This document shows, one piece after another, positions 45,858 through 57,785 of a DNA stretch of 64,000 nucleotides. The DNA is taken from positions 49,741,947 to 49,805,946 of the forward strand of contig CM047806.1 of NCBI GenBank assembly GCA_026214975.1, in the 5' to 3' direction. This stretch comes from Gentiana macrophylla. Its lineage: Eukaryota > Streptophyta > Magnoliopsida > Gentianales > Gentianaceae. The position numbers and the translations under genes were made by a program. The notes beneath the pieces are model-generated. The model was given only the letters and a program-made list of their open reading frames with translations, searched no databases and had not been told where the DNA came from. How positions within the stretch are numbered: the first letter of the stretch is position 1; each line of letters begins with the position of its first letter.

Positions 45858-47363
45858 CATATGTCAAACATAAGTACAAAATAAATAGCAGAACATGATA
45901 ATTAGGAGCTATACTCAAAACTCATTCGTCAGTGTCTCTCTGTTATGTCTTGGGGTAGTCCTTTCGTAAATATGTCTGCAACCATAAGATTTGTCAATTT
46001 GTGTTTAAAGACAAACAATTATCTTCTAACATCTTGCTTCAGTAATTGATATTTAAGGTCCATGTGTTTTGGTCCCTTAGATATCATGTCATGCTTAGAG
46101 GATCCATGTCCCCTAGATTGCAGCCTCATAACATGCCACGTACTCTACTTTCATGGTGGATGAGTATGTCAACTATGACTTCTGGCTTTTCCGTGATACG
46201 GCACCTCCGTTTAGAAGATACACGTAGCCAAGAGTACAAAGTCCGGTGTCGGATTTATCCTCCAAAATCCGAGTTTGAATAACTTGAGCCACTGTGGGTG
46301 TCCCGATTTTCAGATGTGAGCATGTAATTCCTGTTCCTTTAAGTATCTCAGTACTTTCTTAGCAGCTTTCCAGTGAGACATTCTTGGATTGCTTTGAAAT
46401 GTACCCATCATGCCAACAACATGACTAATGTCAGGTCTTGTACAAACCTGTACATACTGTAAACTCTCTACAAGAGAAGCATAAGGATGTTTTCCATTTC
46501 TTTACGTTCCAACTCATTCTGTGGAATAATATTAGAACAATAATGGAAGAACATGTCATCATGCCAAATCTTCCCAAAACTTTATCAATATAGGCTTTTG
46601 AGACAATCCTGAATATTAAGTGCCCAGTCACGGAATATTTCTATCCCTAACACATAGGAAGCCTCGCCTAAATCTTTCAGTTCAAATTTCTTGAAGGGAT
46701 AGGCTTTGGTTTCATGTAATAAACCAATATCAGTGCTGGCCGATAATATATCATCAACATACAGAATCAAAAATTTGAACTTACTCTCATTGATCTTGAG
46801 GTATATGCAAGGGTCAATTGTGTTCTCATTGAAACCGAAAACAATAATGGTTTCATGAAACTTAAAGTACCGTTACCTCGAAGCTTGTTTCAGTCCATAT
46901 ATTGATTTCTTAAACTTGCAGACCATGTCTTCCTAACCTTCAATAATGAAGCATTTAGGTTGACGCATGTAGACTTCTTCTTTCAAGTCTCCATTCAGAA
47001 AGGCTATTTTCACATCCATCTGGTGTAACCCTAGATCATAATGAGCTACTAGTGCCATGATAATTCTAAAGGAGTCTTTCCCGGACACAGGGGAAAAGGT
47101 CTCATTATAATCAACGCCTTCTTTCTGATTGAAACCTTTGGCAACAAGCCGGGTTTTATATCGTTCAATATTACCATTACTGATCGTGCTTAGTCTTGAA
47201 GACCCATTTATAGCCAAGCTGGTTTGTGTCACGAAGGTAAGTGAACAACTTCCCGCACTTGGTTTTCATCCATAGATTTCAATTCATCTTTCATGGCATC
47301 ACCCACTTACTAGAATCAACTTCCTTAATGGCTTGTGAAAACGAAACCGGATCTTTACTTGTC
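45858..47363 (-). pseudogene. copia E reverse transcriptase and RNase H
   Basis: From high to low: DPVSFSQAIKEVDSSKW (about 47353-47300), IERYKTRLVAKGFNQKEGVD (about 47165-47105), FSPVSGKDSFRIIMAL, HQMDVKIAFLNGDLKEEVYM (about 47025-46965), the catalytic YVDDILSAS from about 46761, and FELKDLGEASYVLGIEIFRD (about 46688-46625). RNase H is poorly preserved; its end, VADIFTKGLPQD, is at about 45988-45950. Frame breaks are frequent. Confidence 0.85.
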
Positions 47364-47368
47364 CCTTG

Positions 47369-49089
47369 TGTTAGGTGTAGTGCCCGAAAGACAATTTTTG
47401 TAATTGTTTTAATTAATAAATGACAGATTTTATTATGCTTCTTATTTGCTTTGTGCTTATATATATATATACTCACGCAAACCCTAAGTATATCAAGATG
47501 TAACCACTTAACTCGGTGTATGGAATGCACGAGAGGATTGAGTTAGTGGTGATATACTTAAAGCTGTTAGTCCGTGGTGAACTTAATCGAGTTTAGGGTC
47601 TCTTGATTAAAACACCAATAATGCGCCCTAACACCTTAGGGTGTGATAGTCTTATCCGGACTGTTTGTCGGTAGGTACCTACGTGGGGCATTTATATATG
47701 ATGGCATTCATATAGTATGGACCGATTTAATCGAATTTCTCGATATAATTCCGTAATCAAGGAATCTTATTAAATCATTAGATGATCATATATGGATCAA
47801 CCTTAATCCCGAGGTGATCACAGTGGCACCGCTTGTCCCGGGGTAGTGTTTGATGTGTTAGTTACGGTTCACTTAAATATGTGTTCCAAGCCACTTCTCA
47901 TTGGCACTATCTCCAGATGAGTGAGTAGTTCTGATCTTCACAGACATGGAATCCATTCCTTCCTGCGGGGAGTAGAGAACGATCCCCTTATTTGTTAGCC
48001 TTAAGAAAGTGATCGATCGGCCGAGTTCACATTTGACTAATTAGCTACTAGTCAGAGATATGTGTACTAATTGATCATCAGGGGGTTAATGGTAAATAAG
48101 GATAAGATATTCTGAGTCTAGTTCACGGAGACTTCCTACTCGAGAATGGACGATCTATGGAGGGTTAATCCGTATGTAGTGATTATATCAATGGACACTT
48201 ATTCACTCGATGGGTTGAGTATAAGTATACATCTATAATCGGTAGAGTTCGGGCCGGGTTTATGGTGGCGTAATCTCGGAATTAATAATTAATGTGTTTA
48301 TTCTGTTCGATGAATAATTAATTATTAGAATTTCTTTGTTATAGGTCCATGGTCCCCGATGTGGCTTCTATAATTCGGACAAATAATCTTGATATTTGGG
48401 CCTCGAGATATAATTAATCATTGGCTAATTAATTGATATGATATGCATGTATATTGTTTAGTTGGACTAAATAATATAATACACATAAAAGACATTTTAT
48501 GTGGGCTTGAAACCCTAGAGAAATGGCGCCTCACCCTTTTTTATTATCATAAGAATTATTTTTTGTGATATGGAAAATAAAAGATATTCTTGTTATATGA
48601 TTGGTTGGATGACGATCATATTTGATTTCCTATTGGTCAATACATGTCACAATTAATCATTAAGGAAAATATCTTTTTATTTTGTTTAATTAATTATTTA
48701 TTTAATTAATTAAAACTTGGAAGTAAAGATTTACTCTCATATAAAGGAGAGTTATTCCAAGGGAAATTGTATTGGCAATTTTCGAGTTTCACACCACAAA
48801 TAAAGAGAGAAAATTTGTTCTTTCTTGTCTAGGGTTTTGTAGAAGAAAACTCTAAGTTTTTCTTGAGTGTTGCATATCAAGGAGGCTTGAGTATCAAGAA
48901 GGGTGTCCACCAACCTGCGTTTGGAGAACACATCGGAAGATCAAGGCGTCTCTTCCTAATATTGGTAACTTGATTTTAACCCCTTGTAGTTTGTTTAAGT
49001 CCTTTAATTATGCGTTATGTTATGTAAATCGTGATCCATCCATTTGCGTATAGATCGACATAGTTAGATCTAAGAACCTGCATCCTTCA
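47369..49089 (+). repeat. 5' LTR of copia D
   Basis: TGTTAGGTGTAGTG to CATCCTTCA. It contains an AT tract (about 47457-47470) and a TATA-like stretch with tcatataaagg near 48738. Its last 300 bp, with a splice- or leader-like cttgtctagggttttgtag, are shared with 56640-56997. Confidence 0.95.
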
Positions 49090-49091
49090 TG

Positions 49092-49104
49092 TGGTATCGG
49101 AGCC
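49092..49104 (+). other. Primer-binding site of copia D
   Basis: TGGTATCGGAGCC two bases after the LTR; initiator-Met tRNA type, with CAG replaced by CGG. Confidence 0.85.
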
Positions 49105-51207
49105 AGGTTCCACGATTTATATAGTCATAATCGTAGTTAAGCGATTTAAAGGAGTGGAATTGCATGTAGGTATTTTTTTACTTATTTTATGCATTGATGT
49201 GATTAAAATTGTTATGGTTGAAGAGATGGATTGGGGTTGGCATCGTTTACATCCGTTAGATCTATTGTAAACTCATATGAACGATGAAAATTCGTTCATA
49301 TGAGTATAGGAAATTATGTAATTTATTTTTATTGCAATTTTAATTTCCAGAAAATAGATCTGTTTAGTAGCTGTTTAGATTTTTCGTTTTTCCCGTTGAT
49401 CGAGCCGTTAAAAAGAAGATCCCTCCGGTCAAAATCAAGATTGGAAGTTGGTGAACAATCCCACAAAATTTGGCGTCGATCAGAGTCCGTTTGGATGTCC
49501 GTTCGTTGCTGCAAAGAAGCTGCTGTAACAGAAAAACGCAGGATTCACAGAAACCCTATCTGTGACTTCCTCGAATTTCTGGGAGAGTTTCAACCGTTGA
49601 AACACAAATCCAACCGTTCAGATTTATAAATATGGAGTTTTGTACGTGGAATAAAAATTTCAGGTCGATCGGGTTTCATCTTGATTCCCGATCGTCAGTG
49701 GGAAGTTATTGATGCGCTACTGTAAAAGTCAGATTCAGCAGCAAGTTGGGCGGCTCGCTGGAGAAGATTGACAAGTCAAAGCTCCGATCCAACAGTCCAT
49801 CTTGAAGTCCGCAGAATGAAGATAAGATCTGGAAAGTTTCGTCCCGATCCGAGTTTGTTTGGTTTGCCGATCGTCGAAATTTTTTGAGCATTTGCAGATT
49901 TTGTTAGAAAGTAGTAAACCCTAGTTAGGGTTTTCGTTATTTATTTTCTAATAGGTTAGATACAAAGAAGCCAACGGTCCATCTTGATGTTTATTTTCCG
50001 CACTATACATGTTTAGATTGTATGAGTAGAGCGGAAAATTGCCATGACATGCATCATATCATGAATTCCACTCCATATGCATACATGTAGAAATTAATTC
50101 GAGGAATTAGTTAGGCATGTATAAAACACACGATTAGTTTTAATTAATTGTTTGATATTAATTAGAAACTAATTAGGGTAAAACCGAGGAACACGGGTTT
50201 TTCAATCGTCGAGGTTGGGTGATGGATTCTCGGTGAATCCCACTCTGCGAAAGCATAAGGAGTAAAATCCCGAAACCTCGTGGTTAAGGTGTTGGATTCT
50301 CGGTGAATTCCACCTTACCTAAGACGAGATTACGTTTTTGTTCCGTAGTGTCTACGTGAAAGTTTGATGTTTAAGGACTGGATAATCACGGGCAAACAGG
50401 TTCGAAAGTGGATTAACCACGGTTGGGTGGTCAACAGTAGCTACGGCTCAATCGACTTCACCCTCCACGTGTGGCGTTTGCACGGGGGTCTGGCAATACT
50501 GAGCCATCCAAAGAGCCACTGCGGCTCGACGGAGCTCTTCTAGCCTTGACCCGTCCGACGGCCACATATGTTCTAACGAATAGGTCGGGTGGGCTAGCCC
50601 ACATAACCGACAACATTCGGCCTGTGATTTATCATTCCTTAATGTAACATCAAGTCCAAAACGTGATCAGTAAACCCACCACTTTTTCAAAATATTGAGT
50701 GGGAGCGGGGAAGGCGACAGCCAACCCCACGGCCTCTACTATTGACACAAGCAACGTGAGAGAATGGTGACGCCTCGTGCCGGCCTGGGACCGGCCTCCC
50801 TAAGGAAGGCCTTCACCGCTATCAAAATTCAAGGCTTGGTCTCCGAAAGGATAGGATTTTGGGTACTCGCCGGGTCACTGACCGACCCTAAGGCGGCATA
50901 CTCGGGGTCTACCTGAAAATCTGAAATAGTAGGTCACACTCATTATGGGTATTTTTGGTAATACCTTGGCTGGAAAAGAAAGGTAATCGGGGATTAAAGT
51001 TGGATGTTTGATTCCACTTTAATCATCGAGAGAGAAAGATCTCAATTTAGTCGTCACCTCTTTGACCTACCCTAAGGCGGCACTGAGGTGTGAGACTAAG
51101 TCCTTGGAACGGTAGGATAGACTATAAGTAATTAGTTTATAGTTCCTAAAATTTATTAGTAGTGTATGAGCTTGAATTTAATTTCTGTCATTTTACTTTA
51201 CAGCATC
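49105..51207 (+). other. Long 5' leader of copia D
   Basis: About 2.1 kb without a recognisable gene, unusually long for a copia leader. Open frame 49300-49629 has no recognisable domain. Two modules are duplicated: tggattctcggtgaat at about 50223-50238 and 50293-50308, and accctaaggcggca at about 50886-50899 and 51070-51083. Confidence 0.6.
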
Positions 51208-52025
51208 ATGTCGTCTCAGATTTCTTTACTGTTAAATGATAAGTTGACCGGAAACAATTTTTCAAAGTGGAAAAGTAACCTCAACGTTGTTCTCGTCTTT
51301 GAGAATGTTCAACACACCTTGACTTCGGCTATTCCAGCACTTACCGCTCAGTCTACTAAAACCGAAAAAGAAAATCGGCAGAAGTGGACTGAGGCAGATA
51401 ATAAGGCGCGGGGCATCATGTTAGCCTCAATGTCGGAGATCATAAGGACCAAATGTGAGAACCTTGGCACTGCAAAAGAAATGATCAAGACACCTTGTTT
51501 CCATGTTCGGCTCACCTTACGATCAGGCCCGACATGAGGTCGTCAGATGGTCGTTAACGCCGAAGATGAGGAAGTCGGTCGATCGGTGACGGGTCATGTA
51601 ATGAACATGATCAATTACTTACCGATCTTTGAGACTCACGGTTCCAAGTTCGACGAAGTGACTCAGGTGAGCATGATTCTCGAATCATGTCACCGATTTC
51701 CTCCGATTCAAGACCAACTACGTCATGAACAAGCTTAAGTTTGACTTGACGCGTTGATAAATGAGCTGCAGATATTCGAGGGTTTCGGCCTAACAACCGG
51801 CCCGAGAAGGGGAAAAAAAGTGAAGCCAATTTGGGTGAGGCTAAGTCATCAAACAAAGGGACAAAGGAAAGCCGAAAGCCAAGCCTGTGAAAGAAGCAAA
51901 TCAAAACCCATGAAGAAGAAAGGGAAAAAGGCAACTCCTTCCAAACCTAAAGGTAAGTGCTTTCTTTGTGGAGAATTAGGGCATTGGCGCAAGCATTGCC
52001 GAAACATCTCAAAGAGGTGAAGGAA
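51208..52025 (+). pseudogene. copia D gag
   Basis: The ATG at 51208 opens MSSQISLLLNDKLTGNNFSK, a usual copia gag N-terminus (bind substrate, then WK). The core runs to about 51500, breaks, and resumes at about 51590 with VMNMINYLPIFETHGSKFDE. The Lys-rich segment before the knuckle is at about 51870-51950, and the CCHC knuckle KCFLCGELGHWRKHCRN is at about 51955-52006. Two or three frame breaks. Confidence 0.85.
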
Positions 52026-53281
52026 GGAAGGGCCAGCAAACAAAGCGCGAGGATAAGACAGGTAATTTACTTGTCTTGGAATCCTACTGATGTAGCTAAA
52101 GATGTATCAACTTGGATCTTTGGATTCGGAGCTACTAACCATGTTTGTTCTTCTTTGCGAGATCCTTAGTTCATATGAGGAGCTAGAGGAAGGGGCACAA
52201 GTGATGAGAGTTGGCAACGGGGGTGGTTTTCAAGTAAAGAGCGTTGGGAGTAGTTAGTTTAATGTTTGGAAATAAAGTCCTAAAGTTGGACCATGTCTTT
52301 TATATTCCTCATTTTAGAAGAAATTTAATTTCAATGTCTGTTTTGCAAGAACAATTGTATTCTTTATCTATTGAGTATAATAAGATTGTTATTTCCAAGA
52401 AATGGACGTGACTTATGTTCTGCAATGTTAGAAAACGGATGTATGTCATTAAACCAACCGATACTCCACTGCTTAATACTGAAATGTTTAGAATAGCACA
52501 TCAAAGTTCTGCTAAAAGGCAGAAAGTTTCTCATGAAGATAAAACATATCTTTGGCACCTTAGGCTAGGTCATATTTCCTTGGAAAGAATCAAAAGACTG
52601 GCCAAAGACGGTCCCTTAAGTGAGTTATCTGTTGACTCGCTGCCAGTCTGCGAATCTTGCCTGGAGGGAAAAATGACTAAGCGTCCCTTCACGTCAAAGG
52701 GTAATAGGGCAAAGAACCTCTAGAATTGATACATTCAGATCTGTGTGGTCCGATGAATGTACAAAGCAGAGGCGGATTTGAGTATTTTGTGACTTTCATT
52801 GACGACTACTCAAGATTCGGATATGTTTATCTACCGCACAGAAATCTCAAGCTTTTGGAAAGTTTAAGGAATTCCGGTAGAAGCCGAAAGCGATTGGGCA
52901 AGTCTTTGAAATGCCTTCGCTCGATCGCGGAGGTGAGTACATGGATCCGATTTTCGCGACTATCTTTTGGAACATGGGATTTGTTCCCACGCGTTTCTGC
53001 GCCGAGCGCCTCAAAGAAAGCGGAGTTCCGAGCGGAGAAACAGACTTTAATAGACATGGTCAGATCCATGATGAGCTATGCGTCACTGCCAGTTTCTTTT
53101 TGGGGACATGCCTTAGAAACAGCGGTCCACATTCTAAATGTGGTGCCGTCAAAGTCTGTCGAGAAAACGCCTCTTGAGTTATGGAGTGGGAGTAAACCTA
53201 GTTTGCGCTACTACCGTATATGGGGTGTCCGGCACGTGTCTTTGGTTGACAAGACTAGCAAATTGCAAGCACGCATTTAAA
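52026..53281 (+). pseudogene. copia D protease and integrase
   Basis: The protease block TWIFGFGATNHVCSS is at about 52108-52152; the catalytic DSG-type triplet reads GFG, so the key Asp is missing as written. Pre-integrase: LWHLRLGHISLERIKRLAKD and CESCLEGKMTKRPF (about 52550-52700). Integrase: [12 protein letters not shown] and [16 protein letters not shown] (about 52727-52835), [11 protein letters not shown] in another frame at about 52914-52946, then [20 protein letters not shown] (about 53068-53127). Broken near 52840-53010. Confidence 0.83.
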
Positions 53282-53283
53282 GT

Positions 53284-54292
53284 ATGTGTCATTTTGTAGG
53301 GTATGCAAAAGGGACACGAGGAGGTTTCTTCTATGATCCAGAAGATCAGAAGGTTATAGTTTCGACTAATGCCACTTTTCTCGAGGATCAGTACATGAAG
53401 GACTTCAAGCCTCGGAGCAAAGTTGTACTCGAGGAGTTACTTTCTGATGAAGTCAGACCACGGGTGACACCTAGTGTCACAAACAACACCACGCGACACA
53501 CTGTCGACCCCGGCGGTCTAGACCACTCAGACGTACCACCAGAGTGGTTCGGCCACCAGTGCGGTACGGCATGCAACCAGAGGCAAATATCGCCATCTCT
53601 GATGGAGTGGAGGATGATCCATTGTCCTATCGCAGGGCAATGAATGATTCTGATAAGGACATGTGGGTTGAGGCGATGAATCAGGAGATGGAGTCGATGT
53701 ACTCCAACTCAGTCTGGAGACTTGTGGATTGCCCTGAGGGTGTACAACCCATAGGCAGTAAATGGATCTACAAGAGAAAGCGAGGAGTGGATGGAAAGGT
53801 TGAAACCTTTAAAGCTCGGCTAGTGGCGAAAGGCTACACACAGAGAGAGGGAATCGATTATGAAGAAACCTTCTCCCCTGTGGCAATCTTTGAAATCCAT
53901 TCGGATCCTCCTCTCAATTCTTTGCATGTCTAGATTATGAGGTCTCGGCAGATGGATGTCAAGACAAACCTTCCTAAACGGCTATCTTGACGAAGAAATA
54001 TATATGCAAAGAACTGTAAGGATTTGTCGAGAAAGGCCAAGAGCACAAAGTGTGCAAGTTGCTCAAATCCATTTATGGGTTAAAGCAAGCATCTCGGTCT
54101 TGGAATCATAGATTTGATGAAACAGTCAAGTCATATGGTTTCGAACAAAACTTTGATGAGCCTTGTGTATACAAGAAGGTCGTCAAAGATCGTGGTGTTC
54201 TTAGTATTGTATGTTGATGACATTCTCGCTAATTGGACCCAATAAGGGGATGTTGTCGATGTGAAAAATTGGTTATCCACGCATAATTCCAA
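53284..54292 (+). pseudogene. copia D integrase end and reverse transcriptase
   Basis: 53284-53420 gives HFVGYAKGTRGGFFYDPEDQ, the integrase C-terminus. RT begins in 53544-53933 with MWVEAMNQEMESMYSNSVW, IGSKWIYKRKRGVDGKVETF and LVAKGYTQREGIDYEETFSP. After a break, MDVKTNLPKR-like and EEIYMQRT pieces lie at about 53950-54020, and the YVDDI of the active site is at about 54210-54225 in another frame. Confidence 0.83.
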
Positions 54293-55190
54293 ATGAAAGA
54301 TTTGGGAGAGGCGAGTTATATTGCAGGGATCCAAGTTATACGGGATCGCAAGAATAAGATGTTGGCTTTGTCCCAAGCATCTTACATAGATAAGATGTTG
54401 TTGCGTTACAGCATGATGAATGCGAAGAAGGGTTTCCTACCTACCCGTCACGGCATTCAACTCTCTAAGAAGCAGTCTCCACAGACTCCTGAGGAAATTG
54501 AGAGTATGGGACGAATACCATATGCTTCGGCTGTTGGTAGTCTGATGTACGCTATGTTGTGTACTAGACCAGACATCTGTTATGGCGTGGGTTTGGTCAG
54601 CCGTTTTCAGTCCAATCCAGGTATGGAACATTGGACGGCAGTGAAGAATCTCCTCAAGTATCTTAAGAGAACGAGGAATTATATGCTTGTATATTCGGTG
54701 CGAACCTGGATATAGCAGGGTACACTGATTCTGACTTTCAGTCAGATAAGGATGATCGTAAATCGACATCAGGCTCAGTGTATACTCTGGGAGGCGGAGC
54801 AATAGTCTGGAGAAGCGTCAAGCAATCCAGTACGGCCGACTCAACTATGGAAGCCGAATACATAGCGACCGAGGCGAGGCACTAAGGAAGCGGTATGGCT
54901 CAAGAAGTTCTGGGAGATTTAGAGTAATCCCAAATCCGAAAGTCCGACACGCTCTCTCTTGTGACAACAACGGGGCCGTGTCGAATTCCAGAGAACCCCG
55001 AAGTCACCAAAAGTCAAAGCATATAGAGAGAAAGTACCACTTGATCAGAGAGATTGCTCAAAGAGGAGACATTTCCGTCACGAAAATCCCTCACCGACAA
55101 CCTTGTCGATCCGTTTACAAAGACGCTTTCCATTGAGGTCTTTAACAGCACTTGGAAAATATGGGTATTCGAGACATGAGTCATTTGCTT
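54293..55190 (+). pseudogene. copia D RT end and RNase H
   Basis: 54293-54715 (MKDLGEASYIAGIQVIRDRK, then AVGSLMYAMLCTRPDICYGV) is the RT connection domain. RNase H continues in shifted frames: YTDSDFQSDKDDRKSTSG near 54720-54775, STMEAEYIA near 54842-54868, and FTKTLSIE near 55115-55135 with the end near 55190. Confidence 0.83.
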
Positions 55191-55270
55191 TAGAGCAAGT
55201 GGGAGATGTAGTTCTAGCTATAATAGTTAAGGGTGTGCTCTAAAACAATTATTACTTGTCGTTCGTGCAA

Positions 55271-56997
55271 GTGGGAGATTGTTAGGTGTAGTGCCGAAAG
55301 ACAATTTTGTAATTGTTTTAATTAATAAATGATGATTTTATTATGCTTCTTATTTGCTTTGTGCTTATATAATATACACTATCTTGCAAACCCTAAGTAT
55401 ATCAGTATGTAACCACTTAACTCAAAGCGTATGGAATGCACGAGAGGATTGAGTTAGTGGTGATATACTTAAAGCTGTTAGTCCGTGGTGAACTTAATCG
55501 AGTTTAGGGTCTCTTGATTAAAACACCAATAATGCGCCTGAGAACACCTTAGGGTGTGATAGTCTTATCCGGACTGTCGGTAGAGAGGTACTACGTGGGG
55601 CATTTATATATGATGGCATTCATATAGAAATTTGGACCGATTTAATCTGAATTTCTCGATATAATTCCGTAATCAAGGAATCTTATTAAATCATTAGATG
55701 ATCATATATGGATCAACCTTAATCTCGAGGTGATCACGAGTACCGCTTGTCCCGGGTAGTGTTTGATGTGTTAGTTACGGTTCACTTAAATATGTGTTCC
55801 AAGCCACTTCTCATTGGCACTATCTCCGGATGAGTGAGTAGTTCGATCTTCACAGACATGGAATCCATTCCTTCCTCTGCGAAGAAGTAGAGAGACAATC
55901 CCTTATTTGTTAGCCTTAAGAAAGTGATCGATCGGCCGAGTTCACATTTGACTAATTAGCTACTAGTCGGATATGTGTACTAATTGATCATCGAGGGGTT
56001 AATGGTAAATAAGGATAAGATATTCGAGTCTCGGTTCACGGAGACTTCTACCGAGAATGGACAAATCTATGGAGGGTTAATCCGTATGTAGTGATTATAT
56101 CAATGGACACTTATTCACTCGATGGGTTGAGTATAAGTATACATCTATAATCGGTAGAGTTCGATTCCGGGTTTATGGTGGCGTAATCTCGGAATTAATA
56201 ATTAATGTGTTTATTACATTCGATGAATAATTAATTATTAGATTTACTCAGTTATAAGTCCATGGTCCCGATGTGGCTTCTATAATTCGGACAAATAATC
56301 TTGATATTTGGGCCTCAGATATAATTAATTGGCTGGGCTAATTAATTGATATGCATGTATATTGTTTAGTTGGACTAAATAATATAATACACATAAAAGA
56401 CATTTTATGTGGGCTTTGAAACCCTAGAGAAATGGCGCTCACCCTTTTTATTATCATAAGAATTATTTTTTTGTGATATGGAAAATAAAAGATATTCTTG
56501 TTATATGATTGGTTGGATGACTTGTTATTTGATTTCCTATTGGTCAATACATGTCACAATTAATCATTAAGGAAAATATCTTTTATTTTGTTTAATTAAT
56601 TATTTATTTAATTAATTAAAACTTGGAAGCAGGATTTACTCTCTCTATAAAAGGAGAGTTATTCCAAGGGAAATTGTATTGGCAATTTTCGAGTTTCACA
56701 CCACAAATAAAGAGAGAAAATTTGTTCTTTCTTGTCTGCAGGGTTTTGTAGAAGAAAACTCTAAGTTTTTCTTGAGTGTTGCATATCAAGGAGGCTTGAG
56801 TATCAAGAAGGGTGTCCACCAACCGCCGTTTGGAGAACACATCGGAAGATCAAGGCGTCTCTTCCTAATATTGGTAACTTGATTTTAACCCCTTGTAGTT
56901 TGTTTAAGTCCTTTAATTATCGTTATGTTATGTAAATCGTGATCCATCCATTTGCGTATAGATCGACATAGTTAGATCTAAGAACCTGCATCCTTCA
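55271..56997 (+). repeat. PPT and 3' LTR of copia D
   Basis: PPT gtgggagat (55271-55279), then the LTR 55280-56997, followed by ccttg. A second PPT-like caagtgggagatgtag lies at 55197-55212. Confidence 0.95.
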
Positions 56998-57002
56998 CCT
57001 TG

Positions 57003-57353
57003 TTCATATTCTACTTGATAAATCATATAATCATCAGGAATAGCAGTTCCCAAGACACCTTTGAACTGTGGGAAGAATGGAAACCTAATTTGAAGCATCT
57101 CCAAATATGGGGATGTCCAGCTGAGGCTAGAATTTACGATTCACAAGTAAAGAAATTGGATTAGAACAGTTAGAATAGTAGCAACATACTAATCCTCAAG
57201 ATGATAATTGCAGCATACTACGGGAAATCAAAAAACGGTGAAAGCAGTCATACTAATAGATACCATCAAAGGCGTGGAACAGATCATATCATCTGAATAG
57301 CGATTCAACTATAATTATGTAATTAATCAAATAACATGATTGTAGGTGTCTAT
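57003..57353 (-). pseudogene. copia E 5' internal part, deleted and partly inverted
   Basis: 57055-57003 on the minus strand gives AIPDDYMIYQVEYE, the linker that continues across the copia D insertion at 47363. Directly beside it, about 57045-57157 reads on the plus strand as KTPFELWEEWKPNLKHLQIW and GCPAEARIYDSQVKKLD, the integrase C-terminus in the wrong direction. Gag, protease and the rest of integrase are absent. The remaining 57160-57353 is leader-like. Confidence 0.7.
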
Positions 57354-57785
57354 GATACCACATGTAAATCAAACAATAAATTGAGTACTGAATAGCGAAA
57401 GAAATCACCAGGATCGTTTCACATCCATCCATTGTTACTCGACTACGTCTCCGTTTTGCCATGATGACTTTCACGCCTTGATGAGGATTCCGATATATCT
57501 CTCCTTAACTACAACCGTTATGTGTTACGGCTTTTCGTATGCTTTATGATGGAGTAAAGCATTACATTTATAGGCGGAGAGAGGGCCGAAATCCGAATGA
57601 TCTAGGTTTTAGCTTTAATCTCGGCCGTCCATCAAAGCCGAGTTTTAATCGGATTAAAACTCCTTTTAAATAACCAATAAATAATAAATAAGATATTTCC
57701 AGGAAAACGAATTTCCTGTAAGACCACTATTACGGGAAAGGAAATTAATCCGGCACAATAAAAGCCAAGACATAATTTTCTTACA
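57347..57785 (-). repeat. Primer site and 5' LTR of copia E
   Basis: LTR 57363-57785 (on the minus strand TGTAAGAAAATTATG to GATTTACA), then two bases and TGGTATCATAGACA (57360-57347). The right flank cctac has no counterpart at the other end. Confidence 0.85.

Larger units (their letters stand above)
47369..56997 (+). mobile_element. Ty1/copia element D, 9.6 kb, long LTRs
   Basis: LTRs of 1721 bp (47369-49089) and 1718 bp (55280-56997); target duplication ccttg at 47364-47368 and 56998-57002. When the element is removed, the copia E linker reads on without a frame change. Internal: primer site, a 2.1-kb leader, gag, protease, integrase, RT, RNase H, PPT. The LTRs differ at dozens of sites, largely at CAG/CTG triplets. 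Confidence 0.95.
43428..57785 (-). mobile_element. Minus-strand copia element E with two nested insertions
   Basis: LTRs at 43428-43851 (3') and 57363-57785 (5') match over about 420 bp. The primer site TGGTATCATAGAC (minus strand) abuts the 5' LTR, and the PPT CCAAGTGGGAGAA (minus strand, 43864-43852) precedes the 3' LTR. Between them are the linker, RT and RNase H (45858-47363 plus 57003-57055), interrupted by a solo LTR and by copia D. Gag and most of integrase are deleted. A target duplication was not found. Confidence 0.82.

Noticed and set aside
49300..49629. 109-codon open frame in the copia D leader
   Set aside because: No recognisable domain or supporting context; kept as leader.
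56679..56882. 67-codon open frame in the copia D 3' LTR
   Set aside because: Similar sequence at 48780-48990 in the other LTR is not consistently open; R/U5 leader sequence, no domain.
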